64,000 nucleotides of DNA from Maritimibacter sp. Its GTDB lineage: Bacteria; Pseudomonadota; Alphaproteobacteria; Rhodobacterales; Rhodobacteraceae. The number at the start of each line of letters is the position of its first letter. Position 1 is the stretch's first letter. The stretch is from contig JAABTN010000014.1 in assembly GCA_011389895.1 (NCBI GenBank), forward strand, positions 1 through 64,000, given 5' to 3'. The notes under the pieces were generated by a model. The model was not told where the DNA came from and ran no database searches. It saw nothing but the letters and a program-made list of their open reading frames with translations. The translations under genes and the position numbers were made by a program. Of the stretch, positions 53,758 through 62,533 are shown piece after piece.

Positions 53758-54092
53758 AAGAGCCGACCCTCAACCGGAAACTGGTGTTGGAAGCGCCGCA
53801 ACGAATGCCCGATGGCGCGGGCGGGTTCACCACCACCTGGGTCGTGCTGGGCGCGCTCTGGGCCGAGATCAGGGCCGGCACGGGGCGTGAGCGCGCGGTC
53901 GAAGGCATGACCGCCTCGATTATCCCGTGGAAAATCACCGTTCGGGCGGCCCGGGTCGGCGCACCGTCGCGCCCGAAACCCGAACAGCGTCTGCGCGCGG
54001 GGGATCGGGTCTTTCGCATCCTCGCGGTGGCCGAGGCTGACCCCGAGGCGCGGTTTCTCACCTGTTTCGCACATGAGGAGGTGTCGGCATGA
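53754..54092 (+). CDS. g7: GTA g7, head closure (stopper) protein
   Basis: A 112-residue head-tail joining protein. QRMPDGAGGFTTTWVVLGALWAEI and PEQRLRAGDRVFRILAVAEAD in two separate stretches fit the phage head-tail adaptor fold. It completes the neck below g6. ATGA overlaps join it to both g6 and g8. Confidence 0.9.
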   Translation: MKEPTLNRKLVLEAPQRMPDGAGGFTTTWVVLGALWAEIRAGTGRERAVEGMTASIIPWKITVRAARVGAPSRPKPEQRLRAGDRVFRILAVAEADPEARFLTCFAHEEVSA

Positions 54093-54499
54093 GCTATGGC
54101 ACGGCGCTCGCGCTACAGCAGGCGGTCTATCAACGGCTAACCGCGAACACCGCGCTCGCGGCCCTTGTCGGCGGCGCGATCTATGATGCCGCCCCGCCGG
54201 GTGTCACCGGGGGGACTTATGTGCTGCTTGGCCCCGAAGACGTGCGCGAGGCGGGCGACCAAAGCGGGCAGGGCGCGCTGCACGATATCACCGTCAGCGT
54301 GGTCTCCGATACCGCCGGGTTCGCGACGGCAAAGACCGTGGCAGCGGCGGTGTCCGACGCGCTGGTCGATGCGACGCTGCTCCTCGCACGCGGCACGCTC
54401 ATATCGCTGAATTTCCACCGCGCCCGCGCGCGGCGGGTGCAAGACGCCGACATGCGGCGGATCGACCTGCGTTTCAGGGCGCGGGTCGAGGATAGCTGA
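54089..54499 (+). CDS. g8: GTA g8, tail terminator (DUF3168)
   Basis: A 136-residue DUF3168 protein that caps the tail tube and joins it to the neck. ALQQAVYQRLTANTALAALVG at the start and VLLGPEDVREAGDQSGQG in the middle are characteristic. It overlaps g7 by 4 bp and is 27 bp before g9. Confidence 0.9.
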   Translation: MSYGTALALQQAVYQRLTANTALAALVGGAIYDAAPPGVTGGTYVLLGPEDVREAGDQSGQGALHDITVSVVSDTAGFATAKTVAAAVSDALVDATLLLARGTLISLNFHRARARRVQDADMRRIDLRFRARVEDS

Positions 54500-54526
54500 C
54501 ACACCATCTGGATTGGAGACACCGTC

Positions 54527-54940
54527 ATGACGGCTCAAAACGGCAAAGACCTGCTTATCAAGCTTGATATGGACAATACGGGCAATTTCTCGACCCTCGC
54601 GGGCCTGCGCGCCACCCGGATCAGCTTCGATGCGGAAAGCGTCGATGTGACGTCGCTGGAAAGCCAGGGCGGCTGGCGCGAGCTTCTGGGTGGGGCCGGG
54701 GTCAAATCCGCCGCCATTTCAGGGTCCGGCATCTTCAAGGACGAGACCACGGACGAGCGCGCGCGCCAGATTTTCTTCGATGGTGAAGTACCCGATTTCC
54801 AGGTGATCGTGCCGGATTTCGGCATCATTCAGGGTCCGTTCATGATCACGGCGATCGAATATTCGGGGTCACACAACGGCGAGGCGGCCTTTGAACTCGC
54901 CATGGCGTCCGCCGGTGAACTGACCTTCACGGCGCTTTGA
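54527..54940 (+). CDS. g9: GTA g9, major tail (tube) protein
   Basis: A 137-residue tail tube protein of the TP901-1 major tail family. QNGKDLLIKLDMD at the start, DVTSLESQGGWRELLGGAGV in the middle and EAAFELAMASAGELTF at the end are typical. GGAGACACC precedes the ATG. Confidence 0.93.
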   Translation: MTAQNGKDLLIKLDMDNTGNFSTLAGLRATRISFDAESVDVTSLESQGGWRELLGGAGVKSAAISGSGIFKDETTDERARQIFFDGEVPDFQVIVPDFGIIQGPFMITAIEYSGSHNGEAAFELAMASAGELTFTAL

Positions 54941-54942
54941 GG

Positions 54943-55278
54943 ATGGCAAACCCATGGACCGGAGAAGTGGCGCTGACCATCGACGGCAAGCGTCGCGTGC
55001 TCAAGCTCACGCTGGGCGCATTGGCCGAGCTGGAGGCCCGGCTTGAGGCCGATAGCCTCGTGGCGCTGGCAACCCGGTTCGAGCAAGGGGGCTTTTCCAC
55101 CCGAGACGTGATCGCGGTGCTGGTCGCCGGGCTTCGTGGCGGTGGCATGGCCCCGGGTGAGGTTGAGCTTGCCACCGCAGACATCGACGGCGGGCCGATG
55201 GCGGCGGCACAAGCGGCGGGGCAGTTGATCCTGCGCGCCTTCTCGCTGCCTGAACCTGAGCCCGGGACCGCGGCATGA
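54943..55278 (+). CDS. g10: GTA g10, tail assembly chaperone-like protein
   Basis: A 111-residue protein of the GTA gp10 family (Phage_TAC_11-like). ANPWTGEVALTIDGKRRVLK and LGALAELEARL are characteristic. It begins 2 bp after g9 and overlaps g10.1 by 4 bp. By position between tail tube and tape measure it matches phage tail chaperone genes (lambda G). Confidence 0.87.
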   Translation: MANPWTGEVALTIDGKRRVLKLTLGALAELEARLEADSLVALATRFEQGGFSTRDVIAVLVAGLRGGGMAPGEVELATADIDGGPMAAAQAAGQLILRAFSLPEPEPGTAA

Positions 55279-55484
55279 GCGGCTTCGACTGGCCCGGCTT
55301 GATGCGGATCGGGCTCAAAAGCCTTGGGCTGAGACCGCATGAGTTTTGGGCGCTCACGCCTGCCGAATTCGCGGTGATGCTCGGGCGCGACGGGGGCGGT
55401 GCCGGTGTCTTGGACCGGTCCCGGCTGGAAGATCTGGCGCGGGCGTTTCCGGACCTGCCCGTCGCGCGTGAAGAAGGAGAATAG
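55275..55484 (+). CDS. g10.1: GTA g10.1, tail assembly chaperone-like protein
   Basis: A 69-residue protein (Phage_TAC_6 / rcc01693-like) with LGLRPHEFWALTPAEFAVML, the usual motif. It overlaps g10 by 4 bp and is 2 bp before the tape measure. The g10/g10.1 pair corresponds to lambda G/GT, but here they are two overlapping genes with their own start codons. Confidence 0.87.
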   Translation: MSGFDWPGLMRIGLKSLGLRPHEFWALTPAEFAVMLGRDGGGAGVLDRSRLEDLARAFPDLPVAREEGE

Positions 55485-55486
55485 CG

Positions 55487-56149
55487 ATGGCTGACTTTGA
55501 AAGCCTTGACGACTTTGACGATCAGGTCGCCGCCTTGGAAGGCTCGCTCCAAGATGCCGCGATGCTGGCGGCCGGGTTCTCGGCCGAGATTGCGAAGGTG
55601 GGCGCGACCTTCGACCAGGTGGACGACACGGTGTCGACCCTGTCCTCGGGGATGGCGCGCGGGCTGCGCAAATCGCTTGACGGTGTCGTCTACGGCACCA
55701 TGACCATGCAAGACGCGCTGAAATCGCTTCAGACCTCGATGCTGGACACGGTCTATGACCGCGCCGTGTCGCCCGTGACGGACCATGTCGGCGGTCTCCT
55801 CGGCCAAGGTCTTGGCACCATCATGAACGCCTTCCTGCCGTTTGCCAAAGGTGGCGCCTTCGCGCAGGGCCGGGTCACCCCCTTTGCCAATGGCGGCATC
55901 GTGAACGGCCCCACGCGGTTCGCGATGCGCGGTGGCACCGGGCTCATGGGGGAAGCGGGGCCCGAGGCGATCATGCCGCTGGCCCGGGGACCGGGCGGCA
56001 AGCTTGGTGTGCGGGCCGAGGGGGGCGGGCGCGCGGTCAACGTTGTGATGAACATCACCACGCCCGATGTCGACGGGTTCAAGCGCAGCCAAGGCCAGAT
56101 CGCGGCCCAGATGAACCGCGCGCTCGGGCGCGGACGCCGGTATAGCTGA
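55487..56149 (+). CDS. g11: GTA g11, short tail tape measure protein
   Basis: A 220-residue tape measure, much shorter than in typical siphophages and in line with the short GTA tail. The N-terminal half is helical (about residues 1-100); the C-terminus is Gly-rich with FAKGGAFAQGRVTPFANGGI and GEAGPEAIMPLARGPGGKLG, as in lambda-type tape measure C-termini. GAAGGAGA precedes the ATG. Confidence 0.92.
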   Translation: MADFESLDDFDDQVAALEGSLQDAAMLAAGFSAEIAKVGATFDQVDDTVSTLSSGMARGLRKSLDGVVYGTMTMQDALKSLQTSMLDTVYDRAVSPVTDHVGGLLGQGLGTIMNAFLPFAKGGAFAQGRVTPFANGGIVNGPTRFAMRGGTGLMGEAGPEAIMPLARGPGGKLGVRAEGGGRAVNVVMNITTPDVDGFKRSQGQIAAQMNRALGRGRRYS

Positions 56150-56161
56150 GGAGAGTTGCCC

Positions 56162-56794
56162 ATGTCGTTTCACGAGGTTCGTTTCCCGCCCACCCTGAGT
56201 TTCGGTTCGGTCGGCGGCCCCGAACGGCGCACCGAGGTGGTGACGCTCGCCAACGGGTTCGAAGAACGCAACACGCCGTGGTCGCATTCACGCCGCCGCT
56301 ATGACGCGGGGCTGGGCATGCGGTCGCTCGATGACATCGAGACATTGATCGCATTCTTCGAGGCGCGGCGCGGGCAGCTTTTCGGGTTTCGGTGGAAGGA
56401 TTGGTCTGATTACAAATCCTGCGCCCCTTCGACAGCGCCGCATTACAACGATCAGGATCTGGGTTGGGGCGATGGCACCACCACGGTCTTTCAGGTCCAG
56501 AAACGCTACCGCAGCGGCGAAAACAGCTATACCCGCCCGATCCGCAAACCCGTGGCGGGGAGCGTGAAGGTCGGAATCTCGGGCGATCCGCAGATTGAAA
56601 CCGTGGATTACGAGGTCGATCTGGCGGCAGGGCAGGTGACGTTCTTCTCTCCGCCTCCGGGCGGCGCGCAGGTCACCGCCGGGTTCGAGTTTGACGTGCC
56701 GGTGCGTTTCGACACCGACCGCATCCAAACCTCGGTCGCGTCGTTCCAGGCGGGCGATGTGCCCAATGTCCCGGTCGTGGAGGTGCGCGTCTGA
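56162..56794 (+). CDS. g12: GTA g12, distal tail protein (DUF2460)
   Basis: A 210-residue DUF2460 protein that forms the ring joining tail tube and baseplate. SFHEVRFPPTLSFGSVGGPE at the start, RRGQLFGFRWKDWSDYKSC in the middle and RFDTDRIQTSVASFQAGDVP near the end are diagnostic. The ATG at 56162 (GGAGAG upstream) is preferred to the TTG at 56156. It overlaps g13 by 1 bp. Confidence 0.93.
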   Translation: MSFHEVRFPPTLSFGSVGGPERRTEVVTLANGFEERNTPWSHSRRRYDAGLGMRSLDDIETLIAFFEARRGQLFGFRWKDWSDYKSCAPSTAPHYNDQDLGWGDGTTTVFQVQKRYRSGENSYTRPIRKPVAGSVKVGISGDPQIETVDYEVDLAAGQVTFFSPPPGGAQVTAGFEFDVPVRFDTDRIQTSVASFQAGDVPNVPVVEVRV

Positions 56795-57687
56795 TGCCTG
56801 CCACGCAAGCCTTTCTCGACCATGTGCAAAGCGGGCTGACCACGCTGGCCAGGTGTTGGAAACTCACGCGCCGCGATGGCTGGACGCGGGGGTTCACCGA
56901 CCATGACGAAGATATCGTCTTCGCGGGCGTCACCTTCCGGGCGGACACCGGTATGACCGCCCATGCCCTGATGCAGACCACCGGTCTTTCCATCGACAAC
57001 TCGGAGGCGCTGGGCGCGCTCAGCGATGTTTCCGTGCGCGAAGCGGACATCGCGGCGGGGCGCTTTGACGGGGCCGGGGTCGAAGGCTGGCTGGTGAACT
57101 GGGCCAACCCGGCGGAGCGGCTGTTGCAGTTTCGCGGAACCCTTGGCGAGATCACGCGGGTGGGCGGGGCGTTTCGGGCCGAGCTTCTGGGGCTTGCCGA
57201 AGCGCTCAACCTGCCCCAGGGCCGGGTGTATCAGACATCCTGTTCGGCAGTTCTGGGCGATGCGCGATGTGGCTTCGATCTGGATGCGCCGGGATTTCAC
57301 GAAGACGTCACGGTGATCTCGGTTGAAGAGAGCACGCGCTTTGCGCTTCTCGGTGGGGCGGAACAGCCCGGCCGGTGGTTCGAGCGCGGGCGCTTTCGCG
57401 TGCTCGACGGGGCAGCCGAGGGGCTTTCAGGTGTGATCAAGACCGACCGGGCGCGGGATGCGGGCCGGGAGGTGGAGCTTTGGCAGGCCTTGCGCGCCGA
57501 TCTGGCGGTCGGCGACCGGGTGCGGATCGAGGCGGGGTGTGACAAACGCCGGGCGACCTGTCGCGACAAGTTCGACAACATCGTCAATTTCCGCGGGTTT
57601 CCCAATATCCCCGGCGAAGATCGCCTGATGTCTCTGCCGGTGCGCGGCACGACGGTGGATAGCACCGGATCGGGGGGCGCGAAATGA
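56794..57687 (+). CDS. g13: GTA g13, baseplate hub protein (DUF2163)
   Basis: A 297-residue DUF2163 hub protein. Four cysteines, C150, C159, C249 and C256, are well placed to bind an iron-sulfur cluster, as reported for RcGTA hub and lambda gpL. The C-terminal NFRGFPNIPGEDRLMSLPV is conserved. It overlaps g12 by 1 bp and g14 by 4 bp. Confidence 0.92.
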   Translation: MPATQAFLDHVQSGLTTLARCWKLTRRDGWTRGFTDHDEDIVFAGVTFRADTGMTAHALMQTTGLSIDNSEALGALSDVSVREADIAAGRFDGAGVEGWLVNWANPAERLLQFRGTLGEITRVGGAFRAELLGLAEALNLPQGRVYQTSCSAVLGDARCGFDLDAPGFHEDVTVISVEESTRFALLGGAEQPGRWFERGRFRVLDGAAEGLSGVIKTDRARDAGREVELWQALRADLAVGDRVRIEAGCDKRRATCRDKFDNIVNFRGFPNIPGEDRLMSLPVRGTTVDSTGSGGAK

Positions 57688-58115
57688 GCGGTCAGGAGAT
57701 CGTCGCGGAAGCGCGGCGTTGGATCGGAACCCCGTTTGTGCACCAAGCCTCCTGCCGGGGGGCAGGCTGTGATTGCCTCGGGTTGGTCACCGGCGTTTGG
57801 CGCGCGCTCTACGGCGAATTGCCCGAACATGTTCCGCCCTACACCCCCGACTGGTCCGAGGCCGCGCGCGAGGAAACGCTTCTCGTCGCCGCGCGCCGCC
57901 TTTTGGTCGAGCTGGACGGCGCGGCGGCAGGGCCCGGCGATGTGATCCTGTTTCGCATGCGCGAGGGCGCGATTGCCAAGCATCTGGGCATCCTGTCCGG
58001 GGCGGCAGGCGCGGCCCCCGCGTTCATTCACGCCTATAGCGGGCACGGCGTGCTCGAAAGCCCGCTGTCGGCCCCATGGCACCGGCGCATCGTCGGGTTT
58101 TTCAGGTTTCCGTAA
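57684..58115 (+). CDS. g14: GTA g14, NlpC/P60 cell-wall peptidase
   Basis: A 143-residue NlpC/P60-type peptidase carried in the tail tip to open peptidoglycan during DNA entry. The catalytic cysteine is C31 in GCDCLGLV; the histidine is H100 in AKHLGIL; H116 or H121 may be the third residue. It overlaps g13 by 4 bp and precedes the megatron gene by 13 bp. Confidence 0.92.
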   Translation: MSGQEIVAEARRWIGTPFVHQASCRGAGCDCLGLVTGVWRALYGELPEHVPPYTPDWSEAAREETLLVAARRLLVELDGAAAGPGDVILFRMREGAIAKHLGILSGAAGAAPAFIHAYSGHGVLESPLSAPWHRRIVGFFRFP

Positions 58116-58128
58116 AAAGGGGTTACGC

Positions 58129-61100
58129 ATGGCCACGATCGTTCTGTCCGCCGTTGGAGGCGCGATTGGATCATCCGTCGGCGGGTCCGTGCTCGGCCTG
58201 TCGTCGGTTCTCATCGGGCGCGCCGCCGGTGCCATCGTCGGGCGCGCCATCGACAACCGGCTCATGGGCGAAGGGTCCGAGGCGGTCGCGACCGGCGAGG
58301 TCGATCGCCTGCGTATCACCGGCGTGTCCGAAGGCGCGCCCGTGGGCCATGTCTTTGGCCGGTTTCGCACCGGCGGACAGGTCATCTGGGCCTCGAAGGT
58401 GCGCGAGCATCGCCATATCAGCGACGAAGAGGAAGCCACCGGGTCGGGAAAGGGGCTGTTCTCGGCCCCGAGCACGACGACCCAGATCACCGAATACAGC
58501 TATACCGTGTCGCTTGCGGTCGGATTGTGCGAAGGCGAGATCACGCATATCGGCCGTATCTGGGCAGATGGCGAGGAAATCCGGCCCCAAAGCCTGAACC
58601 TGCGCCTCTATCCGGGGACCGAGACCCAGACACCTGACCCGGCGGTCGAGGCCGATCTTGGCGCGGGCAACGCGCCGGGGTTTCGCGGCACCGCCTACGT
58701 GGTCATCGAGAACCTCGATCTGACCCGCTTCAACAACCGCATACCGGTTTTGAACTTCGAGGTGTTCCGCCCCGAACAACCCGATGAGACGCCGGGCACC
58801 GGGCGGGGCACGCGCGCCGTCGCGATGATCCCGGGCACGGGCGAATACGCGCTTGCGACCCGGAAGGTCCATTTCGGCGGCGCGCGCGGGCGGCGCAAAC
58901 CCGTGAACGTGAATACCCCCATCGGCAAGACCGATTTCCGGGTGTCCTTGGACATGCTGGACGGCGAGCTGCCGAATTGCGAAGCCGCTTCGCTCATCGT
59001 GTCGTGGTTTGGCGATGACCTGCGCGCCCCCCACTGCGGCATCCGACCGCGTGTGGACCAAAAGGAGAGCGACGGGATCGAGATGCCGTGGCGGGTCTCG
59101 GGGCTGGATCGCGACGGGGCCGGGCTGGTCCCCTACGACAGCGGGCAGGCGGTCTATGGCGGCACTCCCACGGATGTTTCGGTGAGACAGGCGTTGAGCG
59201 CGCTCAAAGCCAGCGGCAAGGCGGTGACCTTCTATCCCTTCATCCTGATGGAGCAGGCGGCGGGCAACACCCGGCCCGATCCCTGGAGCGGGCAGGCGGG
59301 CCAGCCGAAATTCCCATGGCGGGGTCGGATCACGCTTTCGGCCGCTCCGGGGCGCGATGGCTCGCCCGATGGGACCCACGCGGCGGGTAACGAGGTTGCG
59401 GCGTTCTTCGGGCAGGCCGGACGCCACGATTTCACCGCGGGCGAGGACACGGTGACCTATACCGGTCCGCCGGAATGGTCCTATCGCCGCTTCATCCTGC
59501 ATTACGCCCACCTTTGCGCGCAGGTCGGCGGGTTGGATGCCTTCCTGATCGGCTCCGAGCTTCGTGGGTTGACCCAGATCCGCGGCGCGAATGGGTCTTT
59601 CCCGGTGGTCGACGCCCTGCGCGCCCTTGCCGCGGACGTGCGCGCCATTCTCGGCCCCTCGGTCAAGATTTCATACGCCGCCGATTGGTCGGAATACTTC
59701 GGATACCACCCGCAAGACGGCTCGGGCGACGTGTATTTCCACCTGGACCCGCTGTGGTCCGAACCGAATATCGACTTCGTCGGGATCGACAACTACATGC
59801 CCCTGTCCGACTGGCGCGACGGCGAAGACCATGCCGACAGCCATTGGGGGGCGATCCACAACCTCGACTACCTCAAGTCCAACGTGATGGGGGGTGAGGG
59901 GTATGACTGGTATTACCACGCCCCCGAAGCCCGCGACGTGCAATTGCGCACCCCGATCACGGACGGGGCGCATGGCGAGCCTTGGGTTTTCCGCTACAAG
60001 GACATCCGGTCGTGGTGGGCGACCCCGCATCACGAACGGATCGGCGGCACCCGGTCGCTTGATCCAACCGGCTGGGTGCCCGGGTCAAAGCCGATCTGGT
60101 TCACCGAAATCGGCTGCGCCGCCATCGACAAGGGCACCAACCAACCCAACAAGTTTCTCGATCCCAAGTCGTCGGAAAGCGCGATGCCCCGCTATTCCAA
60201 CGGCCAGCGCGACGATTTCATTCAGACACAGTATCTGCGCGCCTTGCGCGAGTTTTGGGATGATCCGGTCAACAACCCGACCGATCCGCAAACCGGCGTG
60301 ACCATGGTGAATACGGCGCGCACCCATGTCTGGGCCTGGGATGCGCGGCCCTATCCGTGGTTTCCGAACCGGCGCGCGCTGTGGGGTGATCACGCGAATT
60401 ATGCGCGCGGACATTGGTTGAACGGACGCGCGTCGCAACGCACGCTCGAGAGCGTGGTGTGCGAGATTTGCGCCCGTTCGGGCGTCACCGACATCGACAC
60501 CCGGCGACTTTATGGCAGCGTGCGGGGCTATATGCTGCGCGACGTGACCGATGCCCGCGCCGCCCTTCAACCCCTGATGACGGCCTTCGGGTTCGAGGCT
60601 GCCGAACGGGACGGGATGGTCGAGTTTTTCACCCGGCGCGGCACCCATGACACCGAGCTTGACGTGACGCGGCTTGCGGTGTCGGATGATCTGGACGGGG
60701 ATCTTGAACTCACCCGCGCGCCCGAAGCCGAGATGGCGGGGCGCGTCCGCCTGAATTATGCCGAGAGCCGCGCGGCTTATGAAACAAGGGCTGCCGAGGC
60801 GATCTTTCCCGACGAGGAAACCCGCGGAATTTCCACATCGGAAATCCCGCTGGTTCTGGATCGGGCAGAGGCGATGGCGATGACCGAACGGTGGCTGGCG
60901 CAGGCGCGGGTGTCGCAGGACCGGGCGCGTTTCGCACTGCCGCCGTCCGACATCGGCTGCCGGGCCGGGGACGTGGTCCGGCTGGACACCGGGGCGGGCC
61001 CCGCGAATTTCCGCATCGACCGCATCGAGCAGGCCGGGATGCAAATGGTGCAGGCGGTGCGTGTTGAGCCGGGCGTGTTCCAACCATCGGAAGGGACCGA

Positions 61101-62067
61101 CCACCCGGTGCGGATGGCCGATTACACGCCTGTGGTGCCGGTCGATCCCATCTGGCTCGACCTGCCCCTGCTTTCGGGCGGGGAAACCGACCATGCCCCC
61201 CATCTTGCGGTCATCGCCGACCCTTGGCCGGGTCCGGTCGCGGTGTATTCCGCGTCGCGCGACAATGGCTATTCTCTGAACCGGATCATCGACACGCCCG
61301 CGCGGGTGGGGGTGAGCGAGAACCCGATGCCCTATGCTCGCCCCGGCGTGATCGACCGTGGCCCCGCACTTCGGGTGCGCATGACGCGCGGCGCGGTGTC
61401 TTCTTCCGGCGAGGGGGCGATGTTGAACGGTTCGAACGTCGCGGTGATCGGGCTCGATGGCCCGGACGGGTGGGAGGTGTTCCAGTTTGCCGAGGCGATC
61501 TTGGTCGAGGAAGACGTCTATGAACTGTCCACGCGGTTGCGCGGACAGGCGGGCAGTGATCCCTTCATACCCGAGGAATGGGCGGCGGGGGCCACGGTGG
61601 TGATCCTCGATGGCGCGGTCGAACAGCTCGCGCTGCCGCGCCATGCGCGCGGCCTTGAACGCCATTACCGGATCGGCCCGGCTTCGCAGCCGCTTGATGA
61701 CGAGAGCTTTTCCCACACGGTGATGACCACCGAGGGCGTGGGGCTTCGGCCCTACAAGCCCGCGCATCTGCGGGGCCGGTGGGCCGGGGGCGATCTGTCG
61801 GTCAGCTGGATCAGGCGCACGCGCATTGATGGCGATAGCTGGCAAGGTGTCGAGGTGCCGATGGGCGAAGACGTTGAGCAATACCTTGTGAAGGTCATCT
61901 CGGGCAGCACGGTTGTGCGCGAAGAGGTGGTGAACACGCCCGGCTGGATCTATTCCGCCAGCGCGCAGGCCGCCGACATGGTCCTGTCCCCGTTCAAGAT
62001 CGAGGTGGCCCAGATATCGCAGGCCTTCGGCGCGGGGCCGGGGGCGCGGATCGAGGTGACAGTCTAG
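58129..62067 (+). CDS. g15: GTA g15, megatron tail-tip protein with TIM-barrel domain
   Basis: A 1312-residue protein, the largest GTA component, forming the tip that contacts the recipient. The N-terminus is glycine-rich (GGAIGSSVGGSVLG). A TIM-barrel resembling glycoside hydrolases spans about residues 445-745, with E477 in IGSELRG and E660 in WFTEIGC at the positions expected of beta-4 and beta-7 catalytic glutamates. The rest are phage tail-type beta domains. The ATG at 58129 matches GTA g15 N-termini; the longer frame runs inside g14. It is the last gene of the cluster; a convergent gene lies 15 bp beyond. Confidence 0.95.
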   Translation: MATIVLSAVGGAIGSSVGGSVLGLSSVLIGRAAGAIVGRAIDNRLMGEGSEAVATGEVDRLRITGVSEGAPVGHVFGRFRTGGQVIWASKVREHRHISDEEEATGSGKGLFSAPSTTTQITEYSYTVSLAVGLCEGEITHIGRIWADGEEIRPQSLNLRLYPGTETQTPDPAVEADLGAGNAPGFRGTAYVVIENLDLTRFNNRIPVLNFEVFRPEQPDETPGTGRGTRAVAMIPGTGEYALATRKVHFGGARGRRKPVNVNTPIGKTDFRVSLDMLDGELPNCEAASLIVSWFGDDLRAPHCGIRPRVDQKESDGIEMPWRVSGLDRDGAGLVPYDSGQAVYGGTPTDVSVRQALSALKASGKAVTFYPFILMEQAAGNTRPDPWSGQAGQPKFPWRGRITLSAAPGRDGSPDGTHAAGNEVAAFFGQAGRHDFTAGEDTVTYTGPPEWSYRRFILHYAHLCAQVGGLDAFLIGSELRGLTQIRGANGSFPVVDALRALAADVRAILGPSVKISYAADWSEYFGYHPQDGSGDVYFHLDPLWSEPNIDFVGIDNYMPLSDWRDGEDHADSHWGAIHNLDYLKSNVMGGEGYDWYYHAPEARDVQLRTPITDGAHGEPWVFRYKDIRSWWATPHHERIGGTRSLDPTGWVPGSKPIWFTEIGCAAIDKGTNQPNKFLDPKSSESAMPRYSNGQRDDFIQTQYLRALREFWDDPVNNPTDPQTGVTMVNTARTHVWAWDARPYPWFPNRRALWGDHANYARGHWLNGRASQRTLESVVCEICARSGVTDIDTRRLYGSVRGYMLRDVTDARAALQPLMTAFGFEAAERDGMVEFFTRRGTHDTELDVTRLAVSDDLDGDLELTRAPEAEMAGRVRLNYAESRAAYETRAAEAIFPDEETRGISTSEIPLVLDRAEAMAMTERWLAQARVSQDRARFALPPSDIGCRAGDVVRLDTGAGPANFRIDRIEQAGMQMVQAVRVEPGVFQPSEGTDHPVRMADYTPVVPVDPIWLDLPLLSGGETDHAPHLAVIADPWPGPVAVYSASRDNGYSLNRIIDTPARVGVSENPMPYARPGVIDRGPALRVRMTRGAVSSSGEGAMLNGSNVAVIGLDGPDGWEVFQFAEAILVEEDVYELSTRLRGQAGSDPFIPEEWAAGATVVILDGAVEQLALPRHARGLERHYRIGPASQPLDDESFSHTVMTTEGVGLRPYKPAHLRGRWAGGDLSVSWIRRTRIDGDSWQGVEVPMGEDVEQYLVKVISGSTVVREEVVNTPGWIYSASAQAADMVLSPFKIEVAQISQAFGAGPGARIEVTV

Positions 62068-62082
62068 GGCACAGACACGACC

Positions 62083-62439
62083 CTACCCCCGTGCGCAGGA
62101 GATGCAGGTGGGCACGGCGGGGTCGAGTTCCAGTCGCTTTTCGGCGATCTCTTCGCCGCAGTCCGTGCAATAGCCGTATTCGCCCTCGTCGATCCGGGCA
62201 AAGGCCGCCGCGATCCGCTTGCGCTGGGCCACCCGCCGCGCCGCGGTGGCCTTGGCCATGGCCTGCCCCTGAAGCGCATCCATGCGGCTCAGGCGCCCCA
62301 CGGACTGCTGGTCGAGTGTCACCACATCCTGCCCGGTCTGGCCAAGCGCATCTTCGGCGTCGAGCTCGGCCAAGCTTGCCTCAAGTGCCTGCGCGTATGT
62401 TGCGATCCGACGCTCATCCACGATCGTGATTTCCCCCAT
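62083..62439 (-). CDS. DksA/TraR family C4 zinc-finger protein
   Basis: A 118-residue protein with an N-terminal helical hairpin (about residues 10-80) and a four-cysteine finger: CTDC near 90 and CISC near 112. This is longer than TraR but shorter than DksA; relatives bind the RNA polymerase secondary channel or act as RNA polymerase-binding proteins. It faces the end of the GTA cluster. The ATG at 62439 is preferred to a GTG 3 bp earlier. It differs from the YbiI-like protein at 30.0 kb. Confidence 0.86.
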   Translation of the reverse strand: MGEITIVDERRIATYAQALEASLAELDAEDALGQTGQDVVTLDQQSVGRLSRMDALQGQAMAKATAARRVAQRKRIAAAFARIDEGEYGYCTDCGEEIAEKRLELDPAVPTCISCARG

Positions 62440-62533
62440 CACAGCTTTGCGTTTGGAATCCAGACCCTATCTGGGGTATCAGGGGCCCGCAACAAGGCCC
62501 GTAACACGGCCCGAAACTAGGATGGAGCCAGCC

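Larger units (their letters stand above)
48146..62067 (+). mobile_element. Gene transfer agent (RcGTA-type) structural gene cluster g1-g15
   Basis: Sixteen genes in the canonical Rhodobacter capsulatus GTA order encode a small siphovirus-like particle that packages random host DNA. All frames look intact and closely spaced, mostly with 1-8 bp overlaps. There is no integrase, repressor, replication, holin or endolysin gene and no att-like flanking repeat, as expected for a domesticated GTA whose lysis, head-spike and GafA regulator genes lie elsewhere. Base composition matches the flanking chromosome, consistent with long vertical inheritance. The largest internal gaps are g2-g3 (173 bp) and g5-g6 (156 bp), each with a hairpin. 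Confidence 0.95.

Noticed and set aside
48146-62067. Ordinary prophage
   Set aside because: No integrase, repressor, replication or lysis genes and no flanking att-like repeats; gene order is that of a GTA.
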